Shown: in pieces, positions 12,340 through 29,120 of the stretch
How the letters are laid out: every line of letters starts with the position of its first letter
Position numbering within the stretch: the first letter of the stretch is position 1
NCBI RefSeq assembly: GCF_000001735.4
Contig: NC_003075.7
Location: 16,493,001 to 16,557,000, forward strand
DNA: 64,000 nucleotides
Reading direction: 5' to 3'
DNA from: Arabidopsis thaliana
Lineage: Eukaryota > Streptophyta > Magnoliopsida > Brassicales > Brassicaceae
The notes under the pieces: generated by a model
Database searches by the model: none
What the model saw: the letters and a program-made list of their open reading frames with translations, nothing else
What the model was told of the DNA's origin: nothing
Translations under genes and position numbers: made by a program

Positions 12340-14922
12340 TGAATCTTCTGGAGTCTGGACAAGAGAGGAGCGGCGCTACGATGAAGTACTGGAACAATGA
12401 ATTGAAACCCTAGACGATGGTGATTGTTCTTTCTCTCACGGCGAAATACTTTACTTTATTACTTTTTTTGATGACGGGAATTTATTTTAATTATTAATAA
12501 ATAGTTTAATAACGTCTCAAATTATATACTTTTGTTCTGTTCAGATTAGGCCTAGTTTGGATCGAACAATAATAATGTTGAACTGGGCTTGTTACTTGGG
12601 TTAGTTACACAAGAAGAGATAGAACTCAAGCAGATAGTCACAGTCCCAAGTCCCCAACCAATCAAATCCCTTAGAAGAAGACATATCAAACTTAGAAATC
12701 CTTCATGACAATGGATCGAGTAAGTCAACAATGAATTAAGCGACTAATATGTAAATATGATGTGTATCACTAGACTAGAGCGGTAGAGCCATATATTCCA
12801 GAATCAAATCAAAGCTACTTGCTCAAGGACCATATGTATATGACCTTTTTCTTTCCGAGGGGTCCATACGTATATTAATTTCACCTTTTTACATTTAAAA
12901 TTGTGTTCAAGAAAAGTTTCATAAGCGCCAGAATTCTGAATAAAGGAGAGAAAATTTTGGATGATACAAAGTCTACGAAACAAATGGATAATCTAAAGAA
13001 ATGGGAGAGTTTTATCAACTTAGCCAGCCACCACATAATTTGAAAATTTCTTTTATAGATCAATCATGTCCATAACGGAAAGTTTAATAGGTGACTCAAA
13101 AACTATCAAAAAGAGAAGTTAATTGCATTCTATTTACAAGATGGGGTCTTTCATATTTCGGAAAAGCAAAGTTAAAGTCCATAAATTATTAAAGAGAGAC
13201 ACCAAAAAAAAGGACAGAAAAGTGTATAATGTTGAGCTTGTCTTAGTGAAGAAGGAAATCAGTCTCATTAAGTGTTCCACATTTACAAATGGGCTTTCTG
13301 CTAGAAGATAATCTTATAAATCTATTGGCAATATATATCTGTATAATTTGTGGAATGTACATTCTAATGTTTTTTCATAGTTTTAAAACATGTATCTCAG
13401 ATTCTCATAAACAAGTTATAGGCTTCAAATAGACAGGATTTTTACTTTAGTTTTGGGTTTGAGAGTTTAGGAGTTAGAAATTTATTAGATCATCAAATTA
13501 ACTTAAAATTTTCAAACTAAAGACTGAAAAAAAGAGCTTCTTACATCCAAATCCCATCCATAATGGCCTTTCAGATTTTTTGGGGGGTTAATTTAATTGT
13601 GGCCTTTCAGTTTGCGCTTTCTTTTTTTTTAATTTCCCTTTCCAAAAGAGTATCAAAATGGGATAAAAAGAAAATAAGGTTATGACTGTTAATTTCCTTT
13701 TCTTATCGACCAAAACTTTCTGTCGACAACGCCTGTTCATATCTATGTCGTTTTTACAGTTGCATGTGTACGTTGTTAGACATAGAGATCTTGTTAGATC
13801 ATGTGTACGTAATTTGACGACGTATGTATTCATCGTAAGTGATCATGGGATATATAGTAGGACTCTTGTCACTCTTGAATTAAGAAACATATTTTTTTTG
13901 TGCCAAAGAACTCTTTACATGCATATACCTTTAATTAGTTATTTAGTTTGTTAAAGATCCTACACTTGCCAGTTTCCATTTGTATTCTCCACTTTCATAG
14001 AAGGCTTTTTTAAGTAACTGCTTCTTCTTGTATTGTTTTGCACGCATCTATAAAGTGTAAACGCCAACGTTTTGATTACATATATGTTATTTTATTTCAT
14101 CTTTGGATTAAACAAAACACACTTTCTTGAAACAAAAATATTAGTCTAAATTGAGCACGTAAAAATTGTACAATGATAATTAACCTAAACACGACAAAGA
14201 CTATTACAAATCTTCCGATAAATTTATGCAATTAATCTTTCACATTAATTTAGTTTCATAACAGCGTCTTTAGATTTATCTAGAAGATGCACGTATATGT
14301 AGAAGTGAAGATCGAATAAATGATGAAAACAAATCAGGGAATATGAAGAAGATGTGATTGGTCATGAGTTACCTCATGGGCGATGAAGGAATAGCTAGGA
14401 CAGCTTTTGGGAGCATTGAGAATAATTTTGTGGATAAAGTAAAAACAAAAGAAAGCAAATGCTGTTCACAATTATTTAGATGTTTTTTTCCAAAATAAAA
14501 AGTCTTGGGAGAATTGAATTTTCTACATTTTATTGCAATAAAATTGATTTAATTTAAAATAAACTTTTTATTATTATCATGAATATTTTTCATAGTCTAT
14601 ATATAATAAGCGTAAGCAACTCAATCCAACACCTACAAGACAAACCCAAGAAAAAACACACAAAAAGATATAACAAAACGGAGCAAATACATATTCCCCA
14701 ATCCTCTGTTTTTCTTAATGAAACATACAAACTGGTCCTTGTTCACCATGACTATTGTTCTTCTTCCTTTGTTTAATCTCCTGATGACAAAACTCTCTGC
14801 TACTCACTTTGTTTCCGTAAATATCACTTCTTTCGAGTGACCTAAATCACTTCCACGATCTCTTAAAAAAGCTCCTTTTCTTGCTTTTTTCTGTGTTTTT
14901 CTTTTTGCAAGAATTCATCTTG
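12340..14922. other. Spacer between RPS25 promoter and the DUF4408 gene
   Basis: 2.6 kb, AT-rich. The left 250 bases are the RPS25 promoter and leader. The rest shows only short, domain-free open frames (for example 13123-13311 and 13588-13954) and no RNA gene. Confidence 0.6.
12405..12588 (-). promoter_or_regulatory. Telo-box and site II element of RPS25
   Basis: AAACCCTA at 12405-12412 (telo-box) and TGGGCT at 12583-12588 (site II). The combination is typical of plant translation-machinery promoters and responds to TCP factors and growth state. Function is inferred. Confidence 0.55.
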
Positions 14923-15588
14923 ATGGATCCAATTAAGTTTCAACACTTGAAGATGGAGAAATCCAGAGGAATCTTGAATTTCCAAGCAATAAGATCGTTC
15001 ACGAGCTTGTTCAGACTGTTCGAGCTTCTTCTTCTTGTAATCTTGATCTCCAAACTCTCTTTCCCTTCTGTAAAAATCTCTGGGGACATTTTCAAGGAAG
15101 CAGCAGTGTTTCTCGTTAGCCCGAGATTCGTTTTCTTCATCGGAAACGCAATTGTAATTACTCTTCTTGCGAAATCCGGACGATACAGCTCGAGTCACGA
15201 GCCTTCAAAGACAGCAACAGAAGCTGCAAGCAACGATCTTTACCAAGAATTTCTTCACAAGAGTGAGAAGAAGAAACCCGTAGTTTACGCTACGAAAACA
15301 GAACAACTAAAGAAGCCGAGTGGAGGGAAGAGGGTTAGTTTCGGGAGAAGCCAATCGCACAAAGCGTTTGAGGCGGTTAAGCCGCTGGAGAGTACCAATG
15401 GTGAGAAAAACATGAAGAGGTATGTGTCGGAGAAGCATATGAGGGTTTGTGACTCCGACAAGAAAGTAGTGGTGAGAGTTAAGAAACCAGAAGATGGAAT
15501 GAGCAACGAGCAATTTAGGACAAAGATTGAAGCTTTCATCGCTAGACAAAAGAGAATTCAAAAGGATGAAGAACACTTGATAATCTAG
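14923..15588 (+). CDS. DUF4408/DUF761 membrane protein of unknown function
   Basis: Single exon, 221 aa from the ATG at 14923; the frame stays open upstream only through non-ATG codons. The N-terminal half has two hydrophobic segments (around LLLLVILISKLSFP and FVFFIGNAIVITLLAKSG), as in DUF4408 proteins. The middle is basic and Ser-rich. The C-terminus contains the DUF761 motif MSNEQFRTKIEAFIARQ followed by KRIQKDEE. Members of this plant-specific group are often stress-induced, but the biochemical role is unknown. I recall the locus At4g34560, annotated only as a transmembrane protein. No intron, frameshift or truncation is seen. Confidence 0.85.
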   Translation: MDPIKFQHLKMEKSRGILNFQAIRSFTSLFRLFELLLLVILISKLSFPSVKISGDIFKEAAVFLVSPRFVFFIGNAIVITLLAKSGRYSSSHEPSKTATEAASNDLYQEFLHKSEKKKPVVYATKTEQLKKPSGGKRVSFGRSQSHKAFEAVKPLESTNGEKNMKRYVSEKHMRVCDSDKKVVVRVKKPEDGMSNEQFRTKIEAFIARQKRIQKDEEHLII

Positions 15589-18128
15589 CTAGATCCTCTT
15601 TGCTAGTGAATGTTTTTTTTTTTTTTTTTTTCCTTCTGGTTATAAACTTGAATCCTCTGTTACGTAATCTTGTAACTTTGCCTTAGAAATTCTCTTTATC
15701 TTTTACTCTTGTAAACCTTCAAGGTTGCTTAAGTAAATACAACAAATGGTAATTAAAAACAAGATTTGTAAAATAGCTACAGAACCATAAATGATTTAAT
15801 CTCTTATTATAAATACAAATGAAGAAGTTAATGAGACTAGTTATTCAAATGTTACGAACTCTCCAAATTAACAATTCGGCCATTGACATAGTAAGAATCC
15901 AGAGACGTGGACGTCAAAGCATTCCAACTAAAGTTTCTAATTCTATCATGCTGAATGTTGTTTGTATCGTTTGGATTCATGGATGAACCTAGATATTTAT
16001 TATCTAGTTGGGGTAAAACTGAGTCCATCTGATTGATGTAACATTCTAATTTGTGTAATGTGGTGGTACATACGAGAATAAAGATAATTTATCCACTATC
16101 TATTAAAGATGTGTGAACTACTGAATAAGCGATTTTCAATATCATGGGATTGATGATAAAACATAGATAAAGTTCTCGTGGTAATTTAGAAAACAATTAA
16201 TTAAACTTCTGATTTTTCCAAAGTAGAACTCAACATTTTGACGATAGTTAAATCTTCATACCAAAATAGGTTTGAGGACATACAAATGCATGGTGACGGT
16301 CGGATCACACACCTCGAATTTAGGTTTGATATTAAATCAGACGTGGTTAGTTACACTAAAGCATCGAATATTTGATATACCCACACTAGCTAATGCCTAA
16401 TCTGGAGAGAACTAATAGAAAGTTAATAGGTAAGAATATAAATGGTGTTTCCAAATGCTGGATAGCATTAGGGTTATGGATAAAAGGGAATAGAATTAAT
16501 AACAGAGGAGAGAATTGTTGGTACTGTATATGTCGTCACGTTATCGATCTTGGTCTCACTTTTATTGGGAATATATTTCAATCCCATTGCAAGTAGTGTA
16601 GAAATACCCATAACGTATTTATTTACTTTCAAAAATGTGCTATTGATAAGCCAACACAAGAGTATTGATTCTTTGATATTTTAACTAACTAGAAATAATT
16701 AGGTAGCGGACATATGCTCGAAATTTATGCTAAAACCTGAATTACGTAACACTATATTTCAAGCATGTCCGATAAGAACACTGGTAAAAGAAAATGTCAA
16801 AAACATTATGAAATCTTGATTCATATATATGTTTATGTTTAATAATACATAATTAACGGATTAATTTTACCTAATATATTTGGAGAACGGAGTGTGGTGA
16901 AATTATCTTACGTGTAGGAACCAAATATCTGGAAAGGTGAAGAGGCAAGATACGCTTGCATGAGAAAAGATTGATGCCAATCTACGAAGGATACACGTGA
17001 GATAGCCATTATAAACCTGTAAGGAACATATCGTTTATTATAAAATACTTACACTTCATTGTTTACTGTATTTTTTATACGTTCTCCTTACATGTGAGTA
17101 GTTATTTATTAATTGGGAGGAAAAAAGAAGTTATATTGTTTACCAGACAAATTTGTTATGAATATTTTAATTGTTATACTCCCTTTTTTGTGGATAACAT
17201 GTATTATACAAAGGTTAAACTCTAGCGATGACACAACGATGATACTAACACAAAGTATATGTCATACATATTTCCTAGTTAAACATGCTGATTTAAATAC
17301 ATACCATTTGAGTTTAGAGTATTTAATATAAATGTTTATATGGACCAAAACATTTCAGATGGAACTTGCATTATATAGTGATCGCCAATATAAATTGGAA
17401 AACAAAAATGACGAAAAGTATCTAATCAATATACAACATGAAGAGATTGAGGAGGCAGGTTGAATGAATTTATGCCATAACGTGTAGTCCATTTTAGGGT
17501 CATCAGCATCCCATTCATTTGCTCATGTTACTTAGACAAAACATCACTTAGAATCTCTCCTTTAGCATAATATATCTATTGTTAACCGAATCAAGTAGAA
17601 TTGTCTAGATATTTTGGTAAAGGAAATAAATACCCTTAGGATTCTTGGATGTAGACTATCTAAACTAAACAAAAGTATCGTCACGTCGGCCGTGTCGTAC
17701 ATTTAGCTTATGAATAGCTTTTGTTAAGCTATATGAGTTCAATTTTATTATCAGGTTAAATAACATATTTTCATAATCATAATAAGATCAACAATATAAG
17801 TTTGTCTACTCTGAATTATTGTCCAACAATGTCTCACTCCATTTTCAGACCTCTTAAACCGTATCTATCATAGTCTACTTCATACAAGAAAAGATACATA
17901 AATCAAATTTCTTTTCAAATAAATTAAAATTTTATCCTATGAAAAAATATTCAGTTGTTCATGAGATATTTTTTTTCTTCACTTGAATTCCAAACTTAAC
18001 TTTGTTCATGATAAAATTTTCTTATTCCAAACGATTTGATTCTCCACTTGGTAAAAGGAAAACTAGAATCATCCACATTCAATTAACTATGAAGTTCTGA
18101 CTGAATAACAAAAGAAATTGATTAGGGG
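15589..18128. other. Spacer between the DUF4408 gene and THY-2 (tail to tail)
   Basis: 2.5 kb of AT-rich DNA with a T tract at about 15612-15630. The largest frames (16393-16596, 17113-17331) lack any domain or codon signal. No transposon ends, RNA genes or decayed gene copy recognised. Confidence 0.6.
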
Positions 18129-21110
<2,982 letters not shown>

Positions 21111-22421
21111 TGGAGTTCACCAAATTCAATCCCCATTCAGAGTGAATCTACGCATTCATGATTGCAAACAGAGGCAAAATCGACAGAAACAAATTCAGCA
21201 TTCATATTGTTTTTTTACAAAAAAAAAACTGAGATTCCAAAACCCTAACCTTGAGACGAAATCAAACGTAGCGTCTTGGCCGCTCGGGGCTTCGGAGAGG
21301 GTATAAACGGCGGGAGACGACGGCGACTGAGTCACACTGAGTCGTTTAAATGAAGAAGAAGAAGAAGAAAAATCAGCATCGACCCATTATTATATTGGGC
21401 CTCAACTGGACCGAAAATAGGCCCTTTTAGAAACGATTCCAAAGTTAATTATAAAGAATAGTTAATATTGAAATAGTTTGTCATGTGTATCACTTATTAT
21501 TAGATCGAATTTTTGGCTTCTTGTACAATGTTATAATTCCTGTAGTAACCTATTGTATAATTGTGAATGATATATAATATGTGAACAAAAGAAACAACTT
21601 ATGTATCTTAGCACCGTCTATGGGGAATATCACCATGTGGTGATGTATTTCAGGATATATCATTTACAATTAGTTTGAAGGGAAATTAAACCTTAAGATT
21701 CTTGGTTATTAATTGTTAATAGACTGTAATGATAATATTTATTTGGTTTTTCCATTGTTTACTATAAACTAAATTCACTGTATGTGTAAAAAGTTTAAAT
21801 TTTGTAGATAATGTTACGATACAATCATACAAAAAAAAACAATATCATGAGATACTTGGGTTGACATCAAATGTTTTTTTATCATCGACAAAATGTTGGA
21901 AGTAGTGGGATGCACTTCTCCTAATACAAAGACATATTTCTCTCATATTTAATTTATTTACTTAGAAACGATTCGTTGTTCATTAGTTTAAAACTAACTC
22001 TATGTATTTATTTAATAGGATTAATTGGATTTTTTCTAAAAAGTATTTCTATATTATGGAAAACAGTAGGAGGACCCTGTCAATATATAGATTGTTAGAA
22101 TCAGAACTAAATAGTTGTCTACATGTTTTCACCTTGCTTCAAATGAGCCTCTCCATTATCTTCAGCCTCCCTTACCTCTCCCCAAACAATCTTCTCCAAT
22201 AGAGGTAAAAATAAAAAAATAAACTCTCTCAAATTCTCTCTAGCTTTCTCATCTTTGGATCCTAAAACACATTTTGGTCATTTAACTCATCTTGATTCTT
22301 TAGATTCATCTAATCATTTCTCATGCGATTTCGATCTAAGCTTTTCTTAAGTGATCTTTACAATGTTGTCTTGGTAGGTATTATCGCCGTGTGAAACAGA
22401 GTGCTTAAAACTCATCTAACC
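21111..22421. other. Divergent promoter region of THY-2 and SFH1
   Basis: 1.3 kb between two start codons. On the THY-2 side there is a leader exon near 21250-21350 ending at a good donor (minus strand TCTCAAG then GTTAGG), an AAG run at 21351-21368 and TGGGCC at 21396-21401. If the leader near 21110-21160 is unspliced it contains two very short minus-strand uORFs (21148-21159 and 21126-21155). The SFH1 side has a CT-rich leader near 22200-22260. Confidence 0.55.
22323..22394 (+). other. Candidate 23-codon uORF in the SFH1 leader
   Basis: ATG at 22323 opens 23 codons (MRFRSKLFLSDLYNV...) and stops at 22392-22394, 27 bases before the SFH1 start codon. If this stretch is in the mature mRNA, it could reduce initiation at SFH1. 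An intron with acceptor GGTAG at about 22379 could remove it. Confidence 0.35.
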
Positions 22422-25400
22422 ATGGCTGAGACCAAACCTGGTTAGTATTTTCATACATTTCCTGCCTTTATTCACAGAGATATTTCTTAAGTCTAATGCA
22501 AATTACAAATTGTTAATCAGAAATAGAGATGTCGGAGGAAGAGAGGAAGATAGTGAAGATAAGCTCGCTGAAGAAGAAAGCGATAAATGCATCCAACAGA
22601 TTCAAGAACTCCTTCAAGAAAAAAGGTCGGAGAAGCAGCAGCAGAGTCATGTCCGTTCCGATTGAGGACGACATTGACGCAGAAGATCTTCAAGCTCTTG
22701 ATGCTTTTCGTCAAGCTCTTATCCTTGACGAGCTTTTGCCATCCAAACTCGATGATCTCCACATGATGCTTCGGTAAAAAAATTATTTTCCCTATTCAAT
22801 CTCTTTATTTTCTTACCTTATTCACAAAGTTATTTCGAGACCGTAGTATTCTTATAAGTCAATAAGATTAAAAATTTTGAAACCTGATTTGTTAGTTTGG
22901 ACTAGACTATAACCCGAGAGAAAATTAGGTCAAAGATTATAGATATCTGACCATATTCAACAAATAAACTGCCATATGTATTATTTTAAAGATAAGAAGT
23001 TTTCAGCGATAAAGTTAAATATTTCATATTTTTCTGATTAATCTCATATACAGATATATGCATACATAAACTTTTTCAAATATTTTAAAAATCAAATCTT
23101 ATTTTTAAATTCAGACCAAAAGGATTTATGGAAAGAAAATAATCGAAGCGAAGAAAGATTTGTCAACACTTTATTTCCTAACATCATTTAATACAATTTG
23201 AACATTTTATAAAATTAACTATGAAGAAAATGAAAAGAAAAACCTTAGTCTGTTCAAAAAGAAAAAAACTTGGTATATCAAATAATATTGAATTTCATCA
23301 AGAAGATTTATATTTTCGTATTGATGAACATAAACAGATTTTTGAGAGCAAGAAAGTTTGACATTGAGAAAGCTAAGCAAATGTGGAGTGACATGATCCA
23401 ATGGAGGAAAGATTTCGGCGCTGACACAATCATTGAGGTGAATCTTTTTCCTAAAATCTCGGAGCATTTAATTGGATCCAACTTTGCATCTCTTGTGGGT
23501 TTAAAAAGTTCTATAATGTATGTTTCTAAATGTGATGTAGGATTTTGATTTCGAAGAAATTGATGAAGTGATGAAGCACTACCCTCAAGGCTATCATGGA
23601 GTTGACAAGGAAGGCAGACCAGTTTACATTGAGAGACTAGGTCAAATCGATGCTAACAAGCTACTCCAAGTGACAACAATGGACCGGTACGTGAAATATC
23701 ATGTCAAAGAGTTCGAGAAGACTTTCAAGGTCAAGTTCCCTTCTTGTTCTGTAGCAGCAAATAAACACATTGATCAGAGCACAACAATTCTTGACGTGCA
23801 AGGCGTGGTACGTATTTAATAAATTCATTTCTTTATGATCTCTTTCAGTTCAAAAGTGGGTAAATTCAAAACTGTGCGTGTTTTCTGAGTGATTAGGGTC
23901 TTAAGAACTTCAGCAAATCTGCAAGAGAGCTTCTTCAAAGGCTTTGCAAGATTGACAATGAAAATTACCCTGAGGTATATATGTAGCTAATTAGAATAAA
24001 TATGTTTTCTTATAAGCGCGTAAGTTGTTGATTACCGGTTTATCTTGTAGACTTTGAACCGGATGTTTATCATCAATGCTGGTTCTGGATTCCGGCTCTT
24101 GTGGAGCACAGTTAAGTCGTTTCTTGATCCCAAGACCACAGCAAAGATTCATGTTCTTGGGAACAAATATCATAGCAAATTGCTCGAGGTCATCGATGCT
24201 AGGTAACATCATGCTACTATAAAATTGTTGACTATATATGTTCTTTTTTGTTGTCGAAACTCGAACATTCATTAGATGTTTTGTATTGTAAACAGTGAAT
24301 TGCCTGAGTTCTTTGGAGGTGCTTGCACTTGTGAAGACAAAGGAGGTTGTATGCGCTCTGACAAAGGTCCATGGAATGATCCTGAAGTTCTCAAGGTAAC
24401 TAACAATTTACCAAATTAGGGACTGAAATTTATAAATTTGACTAGCTTTTCTGAATTTCATACATACAAAAACATGTTTTTAAATGGAAGCAGATCGCTA
24501 TAAACCGTGAAGCTAAGTGTTCACCGATTTCAGAAGATGAACACAAGCATGTAGACCAAGGAAGATCAACTTCAGGTTTCGAAGTAAGTTAAATAACAAT
24601 AATATCTTTCAATCAGCTAATTTATATAAGCTTATTGAGATTCTCCATTAACGCTGCAGAGTCTTGAGAGAATCAAGAAGAAAACCGATGAAGATAATGT
24701 GTATGAGAAGCAAATTGCAACCATTGACAAGTCAATGGATATGGCATGGCTTGCCAAAACTCAGAAAGCTGAAAACTTTCCAATCTCTAAAGGTATAACT
24801 AAACTCATGTAAGAAAGAAAAATGTTTCTTCTTCTGCACGCACTAAATCAAAGATTCTTTAGGGTTAGAGTGCTATGTTAGGAAAGGGGCACCCAAGAAA
24901 GGAGATGGATTACTTGTGGGAGGGGTCATGGCCTTTGTGATGGGAATAGTTGCAATGGTTAGGCTATCAAAAGACGTTCCACGCAAACTCACCGAGGCTG
25001 CTTTATATGGAAACTCAGTCTGTTATGAGGAATCTACAAAGTCTAAGCAGAATCAAGGTCAATTCGCAGCACCAGTCTCGAGCTCTGAATATATGTTGAT
25101 GGTGAAACGTATGGCTGAGCTGGAAGATAAGTGCATGTTCCTTGACTTGAAACCTGCTCATGTCGAATCTGAGAAAGAAGAGAAACTTCAGGCCGCGCTT
25201 AATCGCGTTCAAGTGCTTGAGCAAGAGTTGACTGAGACCAAGAAGGTTAGGCAAAATTTAAACTACCAGAAATGTTCCGGACAATAACCAAATCTGGTTC
25301 TTTAACTAGAAATCGATGATTGAGTTTGGATTTATTTTTGGTTTAGGCTTTGGAAGAAGCACTTGTGAGCCAGAAGGAGATTTTGGCATACATCGAGAAA

Positions 25401-25527
25401 AAGAAGAAGAAGAAGAAGCTGGTAAGAACAAAACATTCACACACATCGGTTATTTAACTTCCAACACTTTTGTTTTCATTCATATATACTAACAGTGTTA
25501 CATATTTTTCAGTTTTTCGGATTCTAA
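22422..25527 (+). CDS. SFH1: Sec14-nodulin phosphatidylinositol transfer protein of root hairs
   Basis: Twelve exons: 22422-22440, 22521-22773, 23338-23437, 23541-23807, 23897-23974, 24051-24202, 24296-24395, 24494-24583, 24660-24792, 24863-25245, 25347-25421 and 25513-25527, giving 554 aa, the length of SFH1/COW1 (can of worms 1, At4g34580). A CRAL-TRIO N-terminal helix region holds [12 protein letters not shown] (about 92-103). The Sec14 lipid-binding fold follows ([61 protein letters not shown]). A hydrophobic stretch and coiled coil lead to a C-terminal polylysine run plus LFFGF, the nodulin-like polybasic tail known to bind PI(4,5)P2. It organises phosphoinositides and polarised growth at root hair tips. 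The last exon encodes only four residues and the stop. Confidence 0.95.
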
Positions 25528-28500
25528 CTAAGTGAGGAAAGAATATGAGATCATAAAGCAAGAGGCTGAATCAACCAGAGAGAGTTTGTTTGTGATTTTG
25601 TTTTTCAAATGAGGAATAGATTCAGCTTAAAAGCAACAGACTTGTACATTTATCTGAAGTGAAAACTATATTTATCTTTTTGGCTGTGACATATTGTTTG
25701 TGTGTGCATTTTCTAATTTCTCTATGAATTTTCTGTGATTTTATCCACGTGATTAAACTATATTCTACGATTGGTATTGAAGTTAAGTTTTATTATATCA
25801 CCGTACCGTAAGTAACATATTAGTCCCAGAAATTATAGTTTTGTAAAGTGAAATAATATGGAGCTTACCCAAACATAAATAAGTAGGGTTTGTTGTTTGG
25901 TCATGTGATTGAGAAAGATAGAACACAAATTGAATTTTGTTTTCCTTTTTTTGCATTTGCGTTTATTACTTCCTTTAGTCCTCTCTCTTTCGTTGTCTTT
26001 CTTTTGGTAGTCCCCACACAAAGATTGTATGTACCTTCCATGATATTTACGGATCATATTTTTCCTGCAACAATATATAAAACTTTTTTCTTATTTATTT
26101 GTAACAAAAGAAAGCACCATGTCCGTCAATTTGTATAAGAAATTAGATATCTAAAAGCTAGACTTGTTGCCAAACGAATTTGGTTTCTAGTAATAACAAC
26201 ATTAAAAGGAGAAAAAAGGAAACACGTACGTGTAGATATATCAACCAAATCAATCTCTCGACAAGCTTTTTATATACGTGAATTATTGAAGATTTTGATT
26301 GTTAGATATAGCGAAATACACAAAGGGTTTCTTTAAAGAATATATATACACAGTTAAAACAAAAATATTCACAGAGAATCACATGAAGTCTTGAGACCAT
26401 TTGTTTCCTTCGAAGGTCAAAAGATGTTCTACTGAGGTCTGTAGCCACTGTAAGAAATAATAATTGTACTTTGGGATTAAAATATCCAATTGAAACATCA
26501 AGCAAAATTGTAATCGAATGAACCGTGAACGTGTAATAAATGGACACACATGTACTTTCTCAGATTCTTTTTGAGGATTGCGGAGAGACGTTTGTCGACA
26601 TTGGCGTTACATCATTATCAATGATAATGCAATTTAATTAAGAAAAAAATGATTATGCAAATTAAGATTAACGACGATGAGCGGTTGGTCTATGTCGGTT
26701 AGTTTTGTATAATGAGATTTCAAGATCCGAAGAAAATTTTGACCTTTTAAAAATTTAACCCAATTTTGTGAGAGTATCCCCGGAATTTTGGAGGTTGGCA
26801 TGATTAGATATCAACTATCAAGTGTGTCGTACCATTCATGTAATTTCTTTTTTACTAATTTTGTTATATTTCTTTTTAACTGTTTTGATTTATTTATAAA
26901 TAGACTAAAAAGTATGTTGAGTGAATATGTTTGGTGAAATTCATGCATCGTTTTTGGGAAGTGGGCTGGATCAGTGGATCTCTTCCACACTTTCCCAAAC
27001 TAATAAAGAGAAACTGAAAATAAATAAAAAACGAAAAAAGTTAAATTATTTAATCGTAATTTAAATTTTGTAAAACAATTTTTATAACTAAAACACCATC
27101 TGTGGTAAGACGGTGGAATACATTAAGAATGTAGTATTAAATTACTACTCTACAAGTACTTAACTAATTATTATAATCCTTACATATTATCAGCATCTGA
27201 ATAATTAACCCAGATTAATACGTATAAATCTTTCACAAATTGGAGAATAAGATTAGGAAATGAAAACAGCTGTATTGAGTCTGGAGAGTTCGTATCCCAA
27301 CCTCACATGTCCCTCTCACCTTTTCTTCTTCTTCGGCCTACTTACACATGTTCTTCTCATTTTACTCTAAGCACAGATTCTTTTGTATTTCTTAATCTCT
27401 TTTTATTTTTATTTCAGGTTTTTTTTCATTTGATTATTCACAAATTAACTATTTTATTTAGTGTTGGTGGTAATTGATTTTTAATTAGTTTCATAGATTT
27501 CTGCAGACAAATTCTGGCTTTCATGTTTTTCTTTTTGCTTTTTTTTTTAATAATAATTCGCATTACAAATATATCATTAATTTTTCTTTCTCTTTTGTCG
27601 TTACGTGAAAATAGATTTGCTGTGTGTTTTTTTTCTCCCGACAAATATAGACTTAGAGCATTTCCATCGCGAGTTTCTGGATTCTGGTCTATTAAAACAG
27701 AACAAAAAATTCAAAAAATGTGGAGAGAAAGTAAAAACGTTTCTCACTTGAGAAACTCATTTTTGCTTTTGTTTTGTTTTGATTGGTTCAAATAATAATT
27801 AAAAAAATAAATAATAAAATAATAATAAAATTTATATTATTTTATAAAAATGGGTTTCTCACCGATGGAGATGGTCTTACTGTTTTACTGAAGAAGATTT
27901 AATAAAGTTCTCGCTTCTTTTTTCCTCTGAGCTTAACTTTTTACTTTTTGTGATAATAAAAAGAAGAAAACAAAGAAAAAGTTTTGTTTTCCTCTAAAAC
28001 AAAGAATAGTTTTATCTGCAATCTTTGTAAAAGAAACTGTACTTTGTTTTTTTTTTCAATTTCTTTCCTCCTAAGAAATCACAGTACTAAACAAAACCAA
28101 AAGAAAAAAAAAAAAAATTTAGGCAGGTCAATTTTTAAGCTGGTCTGTTTTTGTGTGAGCTTTAATTTTCTGTCTTTGAAATATCTTTATCTACCACGAC
28201 AGTTTATAAAATTTGAAAGGGAAATTTATTTGGTATTAGGTTTCTAAGAACTTCAATAAAGCTATATTTTCAATTACTTGTTATTAAATGCAAAAAAAAA
28301 TCTAAATGGATGTTTAGGTATAACTGCAACAAAATTTATGGAAAAAACAAGACTTGATGAATGTATAATCTCAAGAGTTATTTTAAGCATAAATTTAAAT
28401 CTAAATTTTCTATTTAAAATTATTTGATGAATTTTTCTATTTTTAATTATGATAAATGCAAGATTCATAGTATCTAAATTTAATACAGTATATGATTAGG

Positions 28501-29063
28501 CTTTTCATTAAACAATATAAATATTTTTTTTATCTTGACATAATGATGAGTAAATAATTTACCAACTAAATACATATAATTTTTGATCAATACCATTCAA
28601 AAGAAGAAAAAACACTTTCTCTTACTTATCTTTGAATTAATTTTGAAATATTTCATTAAGAAAAATTAATTGTTTAAAATATTGCTTTGATTAATGTAGA
28701 CACTCTAGAAAACTTTTTAAAGGTTAGGGAAAAAATGTTACCAAAAAAAAGTTAGGAAAAAAATGTAAAAATAAAGAAAAGAATCTTCTTCCCCTAATAG
28801 AATCCAAACAAATGTATCGCTTACCATCAAGTTGCACAAACACTCAAAACGCTTTTTGATGATTTTTCTTCTATAAAATCTTTCTCCTCAACCATTTCAA
28901 AGCCCCCTCTTCTCTCCTTCTCTCCCTTTTCTCTCTCTCTCGAAGATATCGCCTTTAATTCCTTCTTCTTCTTCTGATTTCTTCAAAGATTCATTTCTTA
29001 GAGATCTCAGCTTCTGTAAGAGTAGGCTAGCTACCAAAAAAAAAGAAATAGAAAAAAACATTG
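25528..29063. other. SFH1-bZIP11 spacer with bZIP11 promoter
   Basis: 3.5 kb, strongly AT-rich, with no supportable gene. At the right end CTATAAAAT at 28871-28879 fits a TATA box, followed by a pyrimidine-rich start region (28900-28990) and the beginning of the long bZIP11 leader. Open frames at 27523-27795 and 27984-28247 are low-complexity T-rich artefacts. Confidence 0.6.
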
Positions 29064-29120
29064 ATGCTTAATCAGCAGTTCTTGGTGTTTGAGACACATG
29101 TCTCCAATAATACTCAGTGA
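29064..29120 (+). CDS. bZIP11 leader uORF1 (18 aa)
   Basis: ATG at 29064, 18 codons (MLNQQFLVFETHVSNNTQ), stop TGA at 29118-29120. First of four uORFs in the bZIP11 leader. It overlaps the start of uORF2 in another frame. Its peptide is not the conserved one. Confidence 0.8.
   Translation: MLNQQFLVFETHVSNNTQ

Noticed and set aside
13588-13954. Opposed small frames on both strands
   Set aside because: Mutually overlapping, AT-rich, no homology recognised.
14881-14922. 14 extra codons before the DUF4408 protein
   Set aside because: This extension begins at TTG. The first ATG at 14923 gives a plausible N-terminus.
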